Shown: one piece after another, positions 17,180 to 28,435 of the stretch
Layout of the letters: every line of letters starts with the position of its first letter
Position numbering within the stretch: the stretch's first letter is position 1
Origin: Pseudomonas alloputida
Lineage (GTDB): Bacteria; Pseudomonadota; Gammaproteobacteria; Pseudomonadales; Pseudomonadaceae
Reading direction: 5' to 3'
DNA: 64,000 bases
Assembly (NCBI RefSeq): GCF_021283545.2
Contig: NZ_CP128540.1
Coordinates: 437,501-501,500, forward strand
Program-made: the position numbers and the translations under genes
Notes under the pieces: generated by a model
The model's input: only the letters and a program-made list of their open reading frames with translations
Told to the model about the DNA's origin: nothing
Database searches by the model: none

Positions 17180-18286
17180 CTAACCGCGCTGGTAAGCCTC
17201 GAGCGCTTTCAGCCGTTCACCTTTGAGTGCTTCGCCCAGTGCCTGACCGGTCAGCCCGGCTTGCACCAACGGCTTCACATCCACCGCTCGCGCCGCCGCT
17301 GCTGCGCCTCGCAGGTAATCGGCCTGTGGGTAACCCTGCTCGCCATCGCCCCGCGCCGCCATCTCGCAAACGGTCAAAAAATCCTCAAATCGCTGCGGCC
17401 GTCGGTAAACATCGAATTTCTGCAACAGCTCCAGCAGTGCCGTGGCAGGCAGTTCGAGCGCCTGATTACCCTGCGCCAGGCATTCCCCGGTCAGCATGGC
17501 CAGTTCCTGGCACTCTCGCGGTGCCTTCAGGCGCTGGTTGACGGCTTTGATCGATGTCGGTGGCAACCCCCGCAACAGGCAGGCCCAGCGCACGTTCAGC
17601 GGTTGTTCGTGCGCCGCCGCCTGCTCCAGCGCCGCCAATGTCCGGGAGCCGTCATCGAGCTCAGGCAGCAGCTCCTGCAGGGCCCCACACGCGCTCAGCA
17701 CCTTGAAGAATACCTGCGGTTGCACTTCCATCAGCGCGCGCTCGATTTCCTTCCAGCTGCGCTCGGCAGTGAGTGCCTGCAGTTCGCCTGAGGCGCTGAT
17801 CTGGCGCATCAGCGCCAAGGTTTCATCGGCAACCCGGAACCCCAGTGGTGCGTAACGGGCAGCAAAGCGTGCAACGCGCAGCACCCGCAAAGGATCTTCG
17901 GCGAATGCCGGGGAAACATGGCGTAGCAGGCGTTGATCCAGATCGTTCTTGCCTTGGTAGGGGTCGTAGACTGTGCCCGCCTCATCCTCGGCCATCGCAT
18001 TGATGGTGAGGTCGCGGCGGATCAGGTCTTCTTCCAGGGTTACGTCGGGGCTGGCGTGAAAAGTGAACCCGCCGTAGCCTCGCCCACTCTTGCGCTCGGT
18101 GCGCGCCAGGGCGTATTCCTCACCGGTTTTCGGGTGCAGGAACACCGGGAAATCGGCTCCCACCGGCCGATAGCCATTTGCTAGCATTTCTTCGACGGTG
18201 GCGCCCACCACCAGCCAGTCGATATCGCTGACAGGGCGGCCGAGCAAACGGTCGCGCACGGCGCCGCCAACTTTGTAGATGTGCAT
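17180..18286 (-). CDS. cca: CCA-adding tRNA nucleotidyltransferase
   Basis: A 368-residue class II nucleotidyltransferase that repairs or adds the CCA end of tRNAs. The N-terminus shows [11 protein letters not shown] followed by DIDWLVVG, carrying the two catalytic aspartates, then [10 protein letters not shown] and a DLDQRLLRH neck region. The protein ends soon after the body domain and lacks the C-terminal HD phosphohydrolase domain found in longer E. coli-type enzymes. It is monocistronic with convergent folK. Confidence 0.95.
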   Translation of the reverse strand: MHIYKVGGAVRDRLLGRPVSDIDWLVVGATVEEMLANGYRPVGADFPVFLHPKTGEEYALARTERKSGRGYGGFTFHASPDVTLEEDLIRRDLTINAMAEDEAGTVYDPYQGKNDLDQRLLRHVSPAFAEDPLRVLRVARFAARYAPLGFRVADETLALMRQISASGELQALTAERSWKEIERALMEVQPQVFFKVLSACGALQELLPELDDGSRTLAALEQAAAHEQPLNVRWACLLRGLPPTSIKAVNQRLKAPRECQELAMLTGECLAQGNQALELPATALLELLQKFDVYRRPQRFEDFLTVCEMAARGDGEQGYPQADYLRGAAAAARAVDVKPLVQAGLTGQALGEALKGERLKALEAYQRG

Positions 18287-18341
18287 GTGCAGCTCTCCAT
18301 AACTGCCGACAGGATAACCCGTCGGCGGTCATGGGGTTGCA

Positions 18342-19910
18342 TCAGAGGTGGTGGATAACAGCCAGGTCCATGCGGCCATAGTCGGCGCTTTCGCTATGCT
18401 CGCCGCGCGGCGGCATGTGGTGAGTACTCATCACTTGCTCGCCTTGCACGGTCTCCAGGTGGATATCGAAGCCCCACAGGCGATGCAGGTGCTTTAGCAC
18501 TTCGTCGGTCGAGTCGCCCAGCGGTTTGCGGTTGTGTTGCTGGTGTCGCAGGGTCAGCGAGCGGTCTCCGCGGCGGTCGACGCTCCAGATCTGAACGTTC
18601 GGTTCACGGTTGCCCAGGTTGTACTGCGCTGCCAGCTGCTCCCGAATCACCCGGTAGCCGGCCTCATCATGGATGGCGGGCACCAGCAGGTCGTCGCGCT
18701 GGTCGTCATCGAGGATGCTGAACAGCTTGAGGTCGCGCATCACCTTGGGCGACAGGTACTGCAGGATGAAGCTCTCGTCCTTGAAGCTGCTCATGGCGAA
18801 CTTGATGGTAGAAAGCCAGTCGCTGCCGGCAATTTCGGGGAACCAGTGGCGATCTTCCTCGGTGGGGTTTTCGCACATGCGGCGGATGTCGGTGTACATC
18901 GCAAAGCCCAGTGCGTAGGGGTTGATGCCGCTGTAGTACGGGCTGTCGAAGCCGGGCTGGAACACCACGCTGGTGTGCGACTGCAAGAACTCCATCATGA
19001 AGCCTTCGGTAATCAGCCCTTCGTCGTACAGGTCGTTCATCAGGGTGTAGTGCCAGAAGGTTGCCCAACCCTCGTTCATGACCTGGGTCTGGCGCTGCGG
19101 GTAGAAGTACTGGGCGATCTTGCGCACGATGCGCACTACTTCACGCTGCCAGGGTTCGAGCAGTGGGGCGTTCTTCTCGATGAAATACAGGATGTTTTCC
19201 TGCGGTTCGGCGGGGAAGCGCCCCTCATCGCGGTCGTTACCCTTTTCGGCGTTTTTCGGAATTGTCCGCCAAAGGTCGTTGATCTGACGCTGAAGATGCT
19301 CTTCGCGCTCCTGTTGCCGGCGCCGCTCTTCTTCCGCAGAAATAGGGTAAGGCCGCTTGTAGCGGTCGACACCGTAGTTCATCAGGGCATGGCAGGAGTC
19401 GATCAAGTCCTCCACAGCATCGATGCCGTGGCGCTCTTCGCACTGGGCGATGTACTGCTTGGCGAACACCAGGTAGTCGATGATCGAACTGGCGTCAGTC
19501 CAGGTACGGAACAGGTAATTGCCTTTGAAAAAACTGTTATGGCCGTAGCAGGCGTGCGCAATCACCAGTGCCTGCATGCACATGGTGTTTTCTTCCATCA
19601 GGTAGGCGATACAAGGGTCGGAGTTGATCACGATCTCGTAGGCCAGGCCCATCTGGCCGCGGCTGTAGGACTTTTCCGTACTGAGGAACTGCTTGCCGTA
19701 GGACCAGTGGTGGTAGCCCAGCGGCATGCCGACCGAGGCGTAGGCGTCCATCATCTGTTCGGCAGTGATGACCTCGATCTGGTTGGGGTAGGTGTCCAGG
19801 GCGTAACGCTCGGCCAAGCGGCTGATTTCCCGGTCGTAGGTCTGGATCAGCTCGAACGTCCACTCGGACCCAGTGGAAATGGGTTGGCGTCTCTGTGCTC
19901 TGGCGGTCAT
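18342..19910 (-). CDS. SpoVR family protein
   Basis: A 522-residue SpoVR/YcgB protein. The family is conserved with PrkA and YeaH in non-sporulating Proteobacteria, where its biochemical function is unclear; a role in stress or stationary phase is inferred from that linkage. The HHWSYGK motif, the [10 protein letters not shown] stretch and the GWATFWHY motif are conserved in family members and rich in His/Asp, suggesting metal binding. Its start overlaps the yeaH stop by 4 bp, so it is the last gene of a prkA-yeaH-spoVR operon. Confidence 0.93.
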   Translation of the reverse strand: MTARAQRRQPISTGSEWTFELIQTYDREISRLAERYALDTYPNQIEVITAEQMMDAYASVGMPLGYHHWSYGKQFLSTEKSYSRGQMGLAYEIVINSDPCIAYLMEENTMCMQALVIAHACYGHNSFFKGNYLFRTWTDASSIIDYLVFAKQYIAQCEERHGIDAVEDLIDSCHALMNYGVDRYKRPYPISAEEERRRQQEREEHLQRQINDLWRTIPKNAEKGNDRDEGRFPAEPQENILYFIEKNAPLLEPWQREVVRIVRKIAQYFYPQRQTQVMNEGWATFWHYTLMNDLYDEGLITEGFMMEFLQSHTSVVFQPGFDSPYYSGINPYALGFAMYTDIRRMCENPTEEDRHWFPEIAGSDWLSTIKFAMSSFKDESFILQYLSPKVMRDLKLFSILDDDQRDDLLVPAIHDEAGYRVIREQLAAQYNLGNREPNVQIWSVDRRGDRSLTLRHQQHNRKPLGDSTDEVLKHLHRLWGFDIHLETVQGEQVMSTHHMPPRGEHSESADYGRMDLAVIHHL

Positions 19911-21178
19911 GTGGCTAACCTGCGCTGGAAGAGTTCACGGAAGACCGGGTAGATATCGCCGGCCGATACCAACTGCTGCTGGGCGAACGTGTCGGGGAAA
20001 GCATCTCCGATACGCTCGTATTCATACCACAGCGCCTGGTGTTCACGGGGGGTGATCTCAACGTAAGTGTAGTACTGCACATGCGGCATGATCTGTTTGG
20101 AGAGGATGTCGCGGCAGATGGGTGAGTCGTCGTTCCAGTTGTCGCCATCAGAAGCCTGCGCGGCATAGATGTTCCAGTCGCTGGCCGGGTAACGCTCGGC
20201 CATGATCTCCTGCATCAGCTTTAGGGCACTGGAGACGATGGTGCCGCCGGTTTCCCGCGAGTAGAAGAACTCTTCTTCATCGACTTCCCGGGCACTGGTG
20301 TGGTGGCGAATGAACACGACTTCGATGCGCTCGTAGTTACGCTTGAGGAACAGGTACAGCAGGATGAAGAAGCGCTTTGCGATGTCCTTGGTGGCTTGGG
20401 TCATCGAACCGGATACGTCCATCAGGCAGAACATCACTGCCTTCGAGCTGGGGTTGGGTTGCTTGACCAGCAGGTTGTACTTGAGGTCGAAGGTGTCGAG
20501 GAAGGGCAGGCGGTTGATACGTGCCTTCAGGCGCTCGATTTCCTGTTCGACTTCCTGGATATCGGTGAAATTGTCCGGCTCTTCGACCCGCAGGCGATCG
20601 AGTTCCTTTTGTGCTTCGCGCAGCAGGGCGCGGCTGCTGCCGGTCAGGGCGATACGCCGGGCATGGGCCGAGCGCAGGGTGCGCACGATATTGATGCGTG
20701 ACGGGTTGCCTTCGTTGGCGATGCCGGCGCGAACAGTCTTGAAGGTGTCGGCGCCAGTCAGGTGACGTTTGACCAGGTTGGGTAGCTCAAGGTCTTCGAA
20801 CATGAATTCGAGAAATTCTTCCTGGGTGATCTGGAAGACGAACTCGTCCATGCCCTCGCCGGAATTGCCGGCCTTGCCGCGACCGCCACCGCCTCCACCG
20901 CCTTGCGGCCGTGGGATGTGTTCACCGGCAGTGAATTCTTTGTTGCCAGGATGCACGATGGTCTGTTTGCCCCCACGACCATGATGCAAGACCGGTTCGT
21001 CGATGTCGCGCCCGGGAATACTGATCTGCTCGCCATGTTCCATATCCATGATGGAACGGCGGCTCACCGCCTCTTCGACGGCCTTCTTGATATGTTCGCG
21101 GTACCGCCGCAGGAAGCGCTGGCGGTTGACCGTGCTCTTGTTCTTGCCGTTCAGGCGTCGGTCTATAACGTAGCTCAT
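19907..21178 (-). CDS. YeaH/DUF444 family protein
   Basis: A 423-residue DUF444 protein with a von Willebrand A-like C-terminal domain ([12 protein letters not shown], a MIDAS-type metal site). A Gly-rich, low-complexity stretch with GGGGGG lies near residue 95. The ATG at 21178 is chosen over an upstream in-frame start because GGAGGG precedes it and family members begin [15 protein letters not shown]. It pairs with the PrkA AAA+ kinase, as MoxR-type ATPases pair with VWA proteins. It is the middle gene of prkA-yeaH-spoVR. Confidence 0.93.
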   Translation of the reverse strand: MSYVIDRRLNGKNKSTVNRQRFLRRYREHIKKAVEEAVSRRSIMDMEHGEQISIPGRDIDEPVLHHGRGGKQTIVHPGNKEFTAGEHIPRPQGGGGGGGRGKAGNSGEGMDEFVFQITQEEFLEFMFEDLELPNLVKRHLTGADTFKTVRAGIANEGNPSRINIVRTLRSAHARRIALTGSSRALLREAQKELDRLRVEEPDNFTDIQEVEQEIERLKARINRLPFLDTFDLKYNLLVKQPNPSSKAVMFCLMDVSGSMTQATKDIAKRFFILLYLFLKRNYERIEVVFIRHHTSAREVDEEEFFYSRETGGTIVSSALKLMQEIMAERYPASDWNIYAAQASDGDNWNDDSPICRDILSKQIMPHVQYYTYVEITPREHQALWYEYERIGDAFPDTFAQQQLVSAGDIYPVFRELFQRRLAT

Positions 21179-21212
21179 GGTCCCTCCGGTGACTGGATGC
21201 AGCTGCAACCCA

Positions 21213-21328
21213 CAAGCTGCAAGCCACAAGCTTCAAGCTGCAAGAAAGAGCAGCCACCGCCGCTGCAAGCTGTGACGCGGGCAGCAATGCCAACGCCAGG
21301 CAGCTTGCAGCTTGCGGCTCGTAGCTTG
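21213..21328. repeat. 29-bp imperfect inverted repeat between prkA and yeaH
   Basis: Arms 21213-21241 and 21300-21328 match in 25 of 29 positions, built of CAAGCTGCAAGC-like units. In the prkA-yeaH transcript this would form a long hairpin with a 58-nt loop. It may stabilise or uncouple the two messages, or be a dispersed repeat. Confidence 0.7.
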
Positions 21329-21333
21329 CCGCT

Positions 21334-23256
21334 TTATTGCGATTTCCTGACCCGCAGGTACCATTCCGACAGCAGGCGCACCTGTTTGTCGGTATAGCCA
21401 CGCTCCACCATCCGGGTGACGAAGTCGTTGTGTTTCTTCTGGTCCTCTTTGCTGGCCTTGGCGTTGAAGCTGATGACCGGCAGCAGGTCTTCGGTGTTGG
21501 AGAACATTTTCTTCTCGATCACGACCCGCAGCTTTTCATAGCTCAGCCAGCTTGGATTCTTGCCATTGTTGTTGGCGCGTGCGCGCAGTACGAAGTTGAC
21601 GATCTCGTTGCGGAAGTCTTTCGGGTTGCTGATGCCAGCCGGTTTCTCGATCTTCTCCAGTTCCTCGTTGAGCGCAATGCGGTTGAGAATTTCGCCGGTT
21701 TCCGGGTCGCGGTATTCCTGATCCTGGATCCAGAAATCTGCATACAGCACGTAGCGGTCGAAGATGTTCTGGCCGTATTCGCTGTAGGACTCCAGGTAGG
21801 CAGTCTGGATTTCCTTGCCGATAAACTCGATGTAGCGAGGTGCCAGGTATTCCTTCAGGTAGCGCAGATAGCGTTCGCGCACTTCAGCCGGGAATTGCTC
21901 CTGTTCGATCTGCTGTTCGAGGACATACAGCAGGTGCACCGGGTTGGCGGCAATTTCGTGTGGGTCGAAGTTGAACACCTTGGACAGGATCTTGAAGGCG
22001 AAGCGAGTCGACAGGCCGTTCATGCCTTCGTCGACACCCGCAGAGTCCCGGTATTCCTGGATCGACTTGGCCTTTGGATCGGTGTCCTTGAGGTTTTCCC
22101 CGTCGTAAACGCGCATCTTGGAATAGATATTGGAGTTCTCGGGCTCTTTCAGGCGCGAAAGCACTGTGAACTGAGCCAGCATCTTGAGCGTATCTGGCGC
22201 ACAGTGGGCCTTGGACAGCGAGCTGTTGACCAGCAGTTTGTCGTAGATCTTGATTTCATCGCTGACCCGCAGGCAGTACGGCACCTTGACGATATAGATC
22301 CTGTCGATGAACGCTTCGTTGTTCTTGTTGTTACGGAAGGTGTGCCACTCCGATTCGTTGGAGTGCGCCAGCAGAATGCCGGTATAGGGGATCGCCCCAA
22401 GGCCTTCGGTACTGTTGTAGTTGCCTTCCTGGGTGGCGGTGAGCAAGGGGTGCAGGACCTTGATCGGCGCCTTGAACATTTCGACGAATTCCATCAGGCC
22501 CTGGTTGGCCCGGCAAAGCGCGCCCGAGTAGCTATAGGCGTCGGCGTCGTTCTGTGGGTATTCCTCAAGTTTGCGGATATCGACCTTGCCGACCAGGGCC
22601 GAGATGTCCTGGTTGTTTTCATCGCCGGGTTCGGTCTTGGCAATGGCGATCTGGTTAAGAATCGACGGGTACAGCTTCACCACCTTGAACTTGGAGATGT
22701 CACCGCCAAACTCCTGCAGGCGCTTGGTGGCCCAAGGCGACATGATGGTGTTGAGGTAGCGCCGTGGGATGCCGAACTCTTCCTCGAGAATGGCCCCATC
22801 TTCGGTGGCATTGAACAAGCCCAGAGGTGACTCGAATACCGGCGAGCCCTTGATCGCGTAGAAGGGCACCTTTTCCATCAGCTGCTTGAGTTTTTCCGCA
22901 AGCGAGGACTTGCCGCCGCCTACCGGGCCCAGCAGATAGAGGATCTGTTTCTTCTCTTCCAGGCCTTGGGCGGCGTGGCGGAAGTACGACACGATCTGGT
23001 CGATGCACTCTTCCATGCCATGGAAGTCGGCAAAGGCCGGATAGCGGCGGATAACCTTGTTGGAGAAGATGCGCGACAGCCTGGAGTTGGTAGAGGTGTC
23101 GATCAGCTCTGGCTCACCGATGGCCAGCAACAGCCGTTCGGCCGCCGATGCGTAGGCACTGCGATCCTCTTTGCACAGCTCGAGGTACTCCTGCAGCGAG
23201 AGTTCTTCCTGGCGCGTAGACTCGAAACGTTGTTGGAAGTGGCTAAAAATACTCAT
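21334..23256 (-). CDS. PrkA family serine protein kinase
   Basis: A 640-residue PrkA/YeaG protein. The N-terminal AAA+ domain has a Walker A loop GPVGGGKSS (near residue 110), and a C-terminal PrkA kinase-like domain covers about 390-640. In enteric bacteria YeaG is sigma-S dependent and supports survival under nitrogen starvation. It is the first gene of the operon, preceded by 282 bp that contain a perfect inverted repeat at 23471-23486. The reading frame is intact. Confidence 0.95.
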   Translation of the reverse strand: MSIFSHFQQRFESTRQEELSLQEYLELCKEDRSAYASAAERLLLAIGEPELIDTSTNSRLSRIFSNKVIRRYPAFADFHGMEECIDQIVSYFRHAAQGLEEKKQILYLLGPVGGGKSSLAEKLKQLMEKVPFYAIKGSPVFESPLGLFNATEDGAILEEEFGIPRRYLNTIMSPWATKRLQEFGGDISKFKVVKLYPSILNQIAIAKTEPGDENNQDISALVGKVDIRKLEEYPQNDADAYSYSGALCRANQGLMEFVEMFKAPIKVLHPLLTATQEGNYNSTEGLGAIPYTGILLAHSNESEWHTFRNNKNNEAFIDRIYIVKVPYCLRVSDEIKIYDKLLVNSSLSKAHCAPDTLKMLAQFTVLSRLKEPENSNIYSKMRVYDGENLKDTDPKAKSIQEYRDSAGVDEGMNGLSTRFAFKILSKVFNFDPHEIAANPVHLLYVLEQQIEQEQFPAEVRERYLRYLKEYLAPRYIEFIGKEIQTAYLESYSEYGQNIFDRYVLYADFWIQDQEYRDPETGEILNRIALNEELEKIEKPAGISNPKDFRNEIVNFVLRARANNNGKNPSWLSYEKLRVVIEKKMFSNTEDLLPVISFNAKASKEDQKKHNDFVTRMVERGYTDKQVRLLSEWYLRVRKSQ

Positions 23257-23538
23257 GACGTCACCTCGCTCGATACGTGGAGACGACGCCGGATCAGTCA
23301 GCTGATGCTGGCATGCAACCGGGTTGGCCGATTGCTGTATACCCCCCAGAACACCCTGTAACGCTACCGATGACCCGCACGCCGGTGTACCGGCTCTCCC
23401 CTTTTTGGATGGCCTGAGCTTAAGCGTAGTTGGTTATCTGCAAGGTAAAGGGGTGAGAAAGGCAGAAGTTACGAACGACCGTTCGTCAGATAAGCCGCAA
23501 GCCCGCGCGGCGCACGGGCTGCAGGGGAAAATAAAAAA
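23257..23538. other. prkA upstream region
   Basis: 282 bp between glpE and prkA, both on the minus strand. It holds the ACGAACG-N2-CGTTCGT repeat and an AGCCCG-type hairpin (23501-23521) just after glpE that may terminate it. No gene is seen. Confidence 0.5.
23471..23486. promoter_or_regulatory. Inverted repeat ACGAACG-N2-CGTTCGT, candidate operator
   Basis: A perfect 7-bp inverted repeat with a 2-bp spacer, 215 bp upstream of prkA. It resembles TetR-type operators, but no TetR gene is nearby, so the regulator is unknown. Confidence 0.45.
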
Positions 23539-23871
23539 TTATTCAGCGTTGCCCTGGGCGGTCTCGGCCGGGTAGGTCGCGCGCCACAGTTCGAAGCCTC
23601 CGTCCACGCTGTACACGTCGGAGAAACCCTGGCCTACCAGGTAGGCGGCAGCACTTTGGCTGGAATTTCCGTGATAGCAGACCACCAGGGTGGGCGCGTC
23701 GAGGTCGGCGTTGCGGATGAAATCAGCGACCGAGTGGTTATCCAGGTGCCGGGCGCCGGTGATGTGGCCGGCGGCGAAGGCCTGCGGGTCGCGAATGTCG
23801 ACGACGACCGCACCTTCTTTCTTGCGAAGCTCCAAGGCCTGCTCAGGAGGGATGCGCTTGAATTCGCTCAT
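23539..23871 (-). CDS. glpE: Thiosulfate sulfurtransferase GlpE (rhodanese)
   Basis: A 110-residue single-domain rhodanese that moves sulfane sulfur from thiosulfate to cyanide or thiols. The catalytic loop CYHGNSSQ and the upstream [10 protein letters not shown] strand are intact. The start MSEFKRI at 23871 is chosen; the longer open frame upstream would overlap apaH without a ribosome site. It is the last gene after apaH and may share its transcript, with 14 bp between them. Confidence 0.93.
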   Translation of the reverse strand: MSEFKRIPPEQALELRKKEGAVVVDIRDPQAFAAGHITGARHLDNHSVADFIRNADLDAPTLVVCYHGNSSQSAAAYLVGQGFSDVYSVDGGFELWRATYPAETAQGNAE

Positions 23872-23885
23872 GGGTACTACTTCCT

Positions 23886-24752
23886 TCAGGTGTGGTCGTT
23901 GAGTGTAGTGGGTTGTGCCGGCTGGCGCAGGGTGCCGTCGTCGGCGCAGTCGCAGCGGTGGTATTCGCCGCTGTCGACGTTGTACAGGGTCATGGCGCCA
24001 CCCCATACGCAGCCAGTGTCCAGGGCGATGACGTCGGGCTCGGTGACCTCACCCTGCAGAGCGGCCCAATGGCCAAAGATGATCTTCACGTGGCGTGAGC
24101 GGCGGTCCTTGTGCGCGTACCAGGCTTTGTAGCCTTTGGGCGCGCTACCCAGGCCTTCCTTGCTCTTGAGGTCGAGTTTGCCATCGGCCGTGCAGAAGCG
24201 CATGCGGGTGAAGTAGTTGGTGATGACCCGCAGGCGTTCGACGCCGGCGAGGTTCTTGCTCCACTTGTTCGGCTCGTTGCCATACATGCCGTCGAGGTAC
24301 AGCTGCAGGCGGGTGTCGTCACGCAGCACTTCCTCGACCTCGGCGGCGAGTTCCAGGGCTTTGCCAAGGGTCCATTGTGGCGGTATGCCGGCGTGAACCA
24401 GGGCGATGCCGCGGGGCTCGTCGTAATGCAGCAGCTTTTGCTGGCGCAGCCAGTCGAACAGTTGGTCGGCGTCCGGCGCTTCGATGATCTCGCGCAGTGT
24501 GTCGCTTTTCTTGAGGCGCTCGACGTTGTGCCAGGCGGCCAGCAGGTGCAGGTCATGGTTGCCCAGCACGCAGACCAGTGAATGACGGATCGAGTACAGG
24601 AAGCGCAGGGTTTCCAGTGACTCGGGGCCGCGGTTGACCAGGTCGCCGACCAGCCACAGGCGGTCGACGGCGGGGTTGAAACTGACGCGATCGAGCAGGC
24701 ATTTGAGCGGCTGCAGGCAGCCCTGCAGGTCACCGACGGCGTAGGTGGCCAT
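23886..24752 (-). CDS. apaH: Diadenosine tetraphosphatase ApaH
   Basis: A 288-residue metallophosphoesterase that hydrolyses Ap4A symmetrically to two ADP and also removes Np4 caps from RNA. The N-terminal [16 protein letters not shown] and GNHDLHLLA motifs supply the metal ligands and catalytic residues. The start overlaps the apaG stop by one base (TGATG type), so translation is coupled. It is part of the lptD-surA-pdxA-ksgA-apaG-apaH gene string. Confidence 0.97.
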   Translation of the reverse strand: MATYAVGDLQGCLQPLKCLLDRVSFNPAVDRLWLVGDLVNRGPESLETLRFLYSIRHSLVCVLGNHDLHLLAAWHNVERLKKSDTLREIIEAPDADQLFDWLRQQKLLHYDEPRGIALVHAGIPPQWTLGKALELAAEVEEVLRDDTRLQLYLDGMYGNEPNKWSKNLAGVERLRVITNYFTRMRFCTADGKLDLKSKEGLGSAPKGYKAWYAHKDRRSRHVKIIFGHWAALQGEVTEPDVIALDTGCVWGGAMTLYNVDSGEYHRCDCADDGTLRQPAQPTTLNDHT

Positions 24753-25132
24753 CAGTGCAGCGCTCCGGGCACTGCCAGCCGGAAGGGGGCAATCTCGGCG
24801 TCGAAGCGCTTACCGTCCTCGGCGAACATCTGGTAGCTGCCCTGCATGGTGCCAACGCGGGTGCTGATGACGGCACCACTGCTGTAAGTGTGGCTCTGGC
24901 CAGGGTCGATGTTGGGTTGCTGGCCGACCACGCCGGCGCCGCGTACTTCCTCTACCTCGCCGTCACCGTTGGTGATCAGCCAGTGGCGCGACAGCAACTT
25001 GGCACTGAGCGAGCCGTTGTTCTGCACGGTAATGGTGTAGGCGAAAGCGAAGCGACTGTTTTCGGGGTCGGATTGTTCTTTCAGGTAGCGGGTCACGACG
25101 CTGACGTCGATTTGATAGCGGGGGTCGGACAT
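24752..25132 (-). CDS. apaG: ApaG (Co2+/Mg2+ efflux-linked, Ig-like fold)
   Basis: A 126-residue ApaG protein: a single fibronectin/Ig-like domain with the [13 protein letters not shown] start and the [26 protein letters not shown] core. Biochemical role is uncertain; in enterics mutants affect cobalt tolerance. The start MSDPRYQI at 25132 is chosen over a nine-residue longer version. It directly precedes apaH with a one-base overlap; a REP element separates it from ksgA. Confidence 0.95.
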   Translation of the reverse strand: MSDPRYQIDVSVVTRYLKEQSDPENSRFAFAYTITVQNNGSLSAKLLSRHWLITNGDGEVEEVRGAGVVGQQPNIDPGQSHTYSSGAVISTRVGTMQGSYQMFAEDGKRFDAEIAPFRLAVPGALH

Positions 25133-25228
25133 GCAAGGGCCTTGGGCGAACTGACGCAATAATGCAGTCTAGGCCATTGGGAGGGGGGAGGGCCAGCGGT
25201 GATCGGGCTTGGGGGGGGTGTTGTCTGT

Positions 25229-25321
25229 GCCGGCCTCTTCGCGGGTAAACCCGCTCCTACAAGGGGTCGCACAGGATTTGAGGGTTGTGCGATCCCTTGT
25301 GGCCCGCGAAGAGGCCGGTAC
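25229..25321. repeat. REP element plus a truncated second copy
   Basis: A full REP lies at 25230-25263 and an inverted copy lacking its inner stem at about 25294-25320. They are between ksgA and apaG, inside what is otherwise a tight operon, so they may affect the relative expression of the two sides. Confidence 0.85.
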
Positions 25322-25329
25322 GGGCTAAA

Positions 25330-26133
25330 TCAGGCTTGTTGCTGATCCGCCAGTTGGTCAGCCAGGCGCACGAAGGCTGCCAGGTCGAGCTGTTCAGGGC
25401 GCAGGCTGCCATCAACGCCAGCAGCCTCGATGGCGGCGCTGTCCAGCAGGCCTTTCATGGTGTTGCGCAGGGTCTTGCGGCGCTGGTTGAACGCTTCGCG
25501 AACGACACGCTCCAGCAGCAGGTGGTCCTTGGCCGGGAACGGCAGCACTTCGTGCGGCACCAGGCGGACGATTGCCGAATCCACTTTCGGAGGTGGGTTG
25601 AAGGCACCAGGGCCGACATTGAACAGGTGCTCCACGCGGCAGTGGTACTGCACCATGATTGACAAGCGCCCCCAGTCACCGCCGCCAGGGCCGGCGGCCA
25701 TGCGCTCGACCACTTCCTTCTGCAGCATGAAATGCATGTCGCGGATCAGCCCGGCGTGGCTGAGCAGGTGGAAGATCAGCGGGGTGGAGATGTTGTAGGG
25801 CAGGTTGCCAACCACCTTGAGGCTGCGTGGCGGCACACCCAACTGGTTGAAGTCGAACTTCAGGGCGTCACCCTGGTGCAGGCGGAAGTTGCTGCGATCG
25901 GCGAACTTGTGCTGCAGGATCGGCACCAGGTCTTTGTCCAGCTCCACCACGTCCAGCTGTGCGCCACTGCCCAGCAGGCCTTCGGTCAGGGCGCCCTGGC
26001 CCGGGCCGATTTCCAGCAGGTGTTCGCCGGCCTTAGCGTTGATGGCACGCAGGATGCGGTCGATGATACCGGCGTCGTGCAGGAAGTTCTGGCCGAAGCG
26101 CTTGCGCGCCCGGTGTTGGTATTGCTCGTTCAT
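25330..26133 (-). CDS. rsmA: 16S rRNA dimethyladenosine transferase KsgA
   Basis: A 267-residue enzyme that dimethylates A1518 and A1519 in helix 45 of 16S rRNA during 30S maturation. It has the SAM-binding [13 protein letters not shown] motif, the acidic VELDKDL strand and the NLPYNIST catalytic motif. Its start overlaps pdxA by 4 bp. Also called ksgA; loss gives kasugamycin resistance in other bacteria. Confidence 0.97.
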   Translation of the reverse strand: MNEQYQHRARKRFGQNFLHDAGIIDRILRAINAKAGEHLLEIGPGQGALTEGLLGSGAQLDVVELDKDLVPILQHKFADRSNFRLHQGDALKFDFNQLGVPPRSLKVVGNLPYNISTPLIFHLLSHAGLIRDMHFMLQKEVVERMAAGPGGGDWGRLSIMVQYHCRVEHLFNVGPGAFNPPPKVDSAIVRLVPHEVLPFPAKDHLLLERVVREAFNQRRKTLRNTMKGLLDSAAIEAAGVDGSLRPEQLDLAAFVRLADQLADQQQA

Positions 26134-27119
26134 GGTCGGTTCTCGGCCATCTGGTAGGCGGTTTCCAGTGCGACGCGCAGGCTGCCGGTGTCGACTTTGC
26201 CAGTGCCGGCCAGGTCCAGGGCGGTGCCGTGGTCAACCGACGTGCGGATGATCGGCAGGCCCAGGGTCACGTTCACTGCTGCGCCGAAGCCTTTGTACTT
26301 GAGTACGGGAAGGCCCTGGTCGTGGTACATCGCCAGCACCGCATCGCAGTGCTCCAGATATTTGGGGGTAAACAGGGTATCGGCCGGCAGCGGCCCGCGC
26401 AGGTCCATGCCTTCGGTGCGCAGGCGGGCCAGGGTCGGCTCGATGATGTCGATTTCTTCGCGGCCCAGGTGGCCGCCCTCGCCCGCATGCGGGTTGAGGC
26501 CGCACACGAGGATACGCGGGTTGGCAATGCCAAACTTGTCGCGCATGTCGGCATGCAGGATACGGGTTACACGTTCGACGCGCTCTGCAGTGATAGCGTC
26601 GGCAACATCACGCAGTGGCAGGTGCGTGGTCACCAGGGCCACGCGCAGGCCGCGGGTGGCCAGCATCATTACCACTTGTGCGGTGCGGGTCAGTTCGGCA
26701 AGGAATTCGGTATGCCCGGAAAAGGCGATACCGCTTTCGTTGATCACACCCTTGTGCACCGGGGCCGTGATCATCCCGGCGAAGTGCCCGTCCAGGCAGC
26801 CTTGCCCGGCGCGGGTCAGGGTTTCCAGCACGAACGCTGCGTTGGCCTTGTCGAGCTGGCCTGGCACCACCGGGGCCGCCAAGGGGGTATCCCAGACGTA
26901 CAGGCTACCTGCGGGTGCCGGGAGGTCAGGCCATTGGCCCGGGGCTACCGGCAGCAGGCTGACGGCCAGCCCCAGCTGCGTGGCCCGCTCGGCGAGCAGG
27001 TCACGGCTGGTGATGGCGATCAGGGGGTGGGGCTGGGCGTCTGCGGCGAGCAGCAGGCACAGGTCGGGGCCTATGCCGGCCGGCTCGCCGGGGGTGACGG
27101 CGAAGCGCAGGGGCTTCAC
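26130..27119 (-). CDS. pdxA: 4-hydroxythreonine-4-phosphate dehydrogenase PdxA
   Basis: A 329-residue NAD-dependent dehydrogenase of pyridoxal phosphate synthesis. The [10 protein letters not shown] and TTHLPLRDV motifs contain the histidines that bind the divalent metal, and [12 protein letters not shown] lies near the C-terminus. Overlap with surA at its start and ksgA at its end (4 bp each) shows a coupled operon. Confidence 0.96.
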   Translation of the reverse strand: MKPLRFAVTPGEPAGIGPDLCLLLAADAQPHPLIAITSRDLLAERATQLGLAVSLLPVAPGQWPDLPAPAGSLYVWDTPLAAPVVPGQLDKANAAFVLETLTRAGQGCLDGHFAGMITAPVHKGVINESGIAFSGHTEFLAELTRTAQVVMMLATRGLRVALVTTHLPLRDVADAITAERVERVTRILHADMRDKFGIANPRILVCGLNPHAGEGGHLGREEIDIIEPTLARLRTEGMDLRGPLPADTLFTPKYLEHCDAVLAMYHDQGLPVLKYKGFGAAVNVTLGLPIIRTSVDHGTALDLAGTGKVDTGSLRVALETAYQMAENRP

Positions 27120-28435
27120 TGGGCGGCCTGGTCAGCGCCAGGCAGCTTGATTTCAACGTAGGCTTCGTCGCGGATCTGGCGCAGCCAGGTTTGCAGCTCT
27201 TCGTCATACTTGCGGTTGCGCAGTACGCTCAGGGCCTGCTGTTCGCGAGCTTGCTCGGTGCTGTCGGTGGCGCGGCGGCCCAGCACTTCCAGAACGTGCC
27301 AGCCGTACTGGGTCTTGAACGGTTTGGTCACTACGCCTTGCTGGGCATTGGCCATCTGTTCACGGAACTCCGGTACCAGGCTGTTCGGATCGACCCAGTT
27401 GAGGTCGCCGCCGTTGAGTGCCGAACCCGGGTCTTCCGAGAAGCTCTTGGCCAGTTCGCCGAAGTCTTCGCCGTTCTTGATCCGATCATAAAGGCGCTCG
27501 GCCAGCTGCTCGGTGGCCGCCTCGCTGCGGATCTCGCTTGGCTTGATCAGGATGTGGCGTACATGCACTTCGTCGCGCAGCACGTTCTCGCTGCCGCCGC
27601 GCTTCTCCTCGAGCTTGAGGATGATGAAGCCGTTGGGGATGCGAATAGGCTGGGTAATTTCGCCCACTGGCATGCTGCTGAGCATCTTGGCGAAGTCGGG
27701 TGGCAGCTGACCGGCTTTACGCCAGCCCATCTCGCCGCCTTCCAGGGCGTTTTCGCTGGCCGAGTTGGCAATCGCCATCTGGCCGAAGTCGGCACCCTGG
27801 CGCAGTTGCTGGTACACGTCACCGACCTTGCGCGCAGCCTTCTGGATATCGTCCGAGTTGGCGGCTTCCGGGGTCGGGATGAGGATGTTGGCCAGGCGGT
27901 ACTCTTCCGACATCTGCATCTTGCCCAGGTCCGAGGCCAGGAAGTTCTTCACTTCCTGCTCGGACACCTGAATGCGCTCGGCAACGCGGCGTTGGCGCAC
28001 GCGGCTGATGATCATCTCGCGCTTGACCTGCTCGCGAGCGTCGTCGAACGACAGGCCGTCACGGGCCAGCGCCGCGCGGAACTGGTCCAGCGACATGCCA
28101 TTGCGCTGGGCAATGGTGCCAATGGCCTGGTTCAGCTCTTCGTCGGTGATGCGGATACCAGAGCGCTCGCCGATCTGCAGCTGCAGGTTCTCGACGATCA
28201 GGCGTTCCAGGACCTGCTGTTCCAGGGCGCTGGTCGGCGGCACGCCGCCGCCGCGCTTGGCGATGGTTTGCTGGACCTCATGGACACGCTGGTCCAGCTG
28301 GCTTTGCATGACCACGTCGTTGTCGACGATAGCCACCACGCGATCAAGAGGTTGCACCGCGGCATGCACCGCGCCACTCAGCAAAGCGACGCCCAGCAAC
28401 ACTGGGCGCAGACGATCAATAAGCTTGGTCTTCAC
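27116..28435 (-). CDS. surA: Periplasmic chaperone/peptidyl-prolyl isomerase SurA
   Basis: A 439-residue outer-membrane-protein chaperone. It has a signal peptide ([22 protein letters not shown]), an N-terminal chaperone domain and two parvulin domains (about 170-275 and 285-385), then a C-terminal helix. The GTG at 28435 is chosen because it gives a clean signal peptide; upstream in-frame starts would run further into lptD. It overlaps the lptD end by 20 bp. LptD is itself a SurA client, which fits the linkage. Confidence 0.95.
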   Translation of the reverse strand: MKTKLIDRLRPVLLGVALLSGAVHAAVQPLDRVVAIVDNDVVMQSQLDQRVHEVQQTIAKRGGGVPPTSALEQQVLERLIVENLQLQIGERSGIRITDEELNQAIGTIAQRNGMSLDQFRAALARDGLSFDDAREQVKREMIISRVRQRRVAERIQVSEQEVKNFLASDLGKMQMSEEYRLANILIPTPEAANSDDIQKAARKVGDVYQQLRQGADFGQMAIANSASENALEGGEMGWRKAGQLPPDFAKMLSSMPVGEITQPIRIPNGFIILKLEEKRGGSENVLRDEVHVRHILIKPSEIRSEAATEQLAERLYDRIKNGEDFGELAKSFSEDPGSALNGGDLNWVDPNSLVPEFREQMANAQQGVVTKPFKTQYGWHVLEVLGRRATDSTEQAREQQALSVLRNRKYDEELQTWLRQIRDEAYVEIKLPGADQAAQ

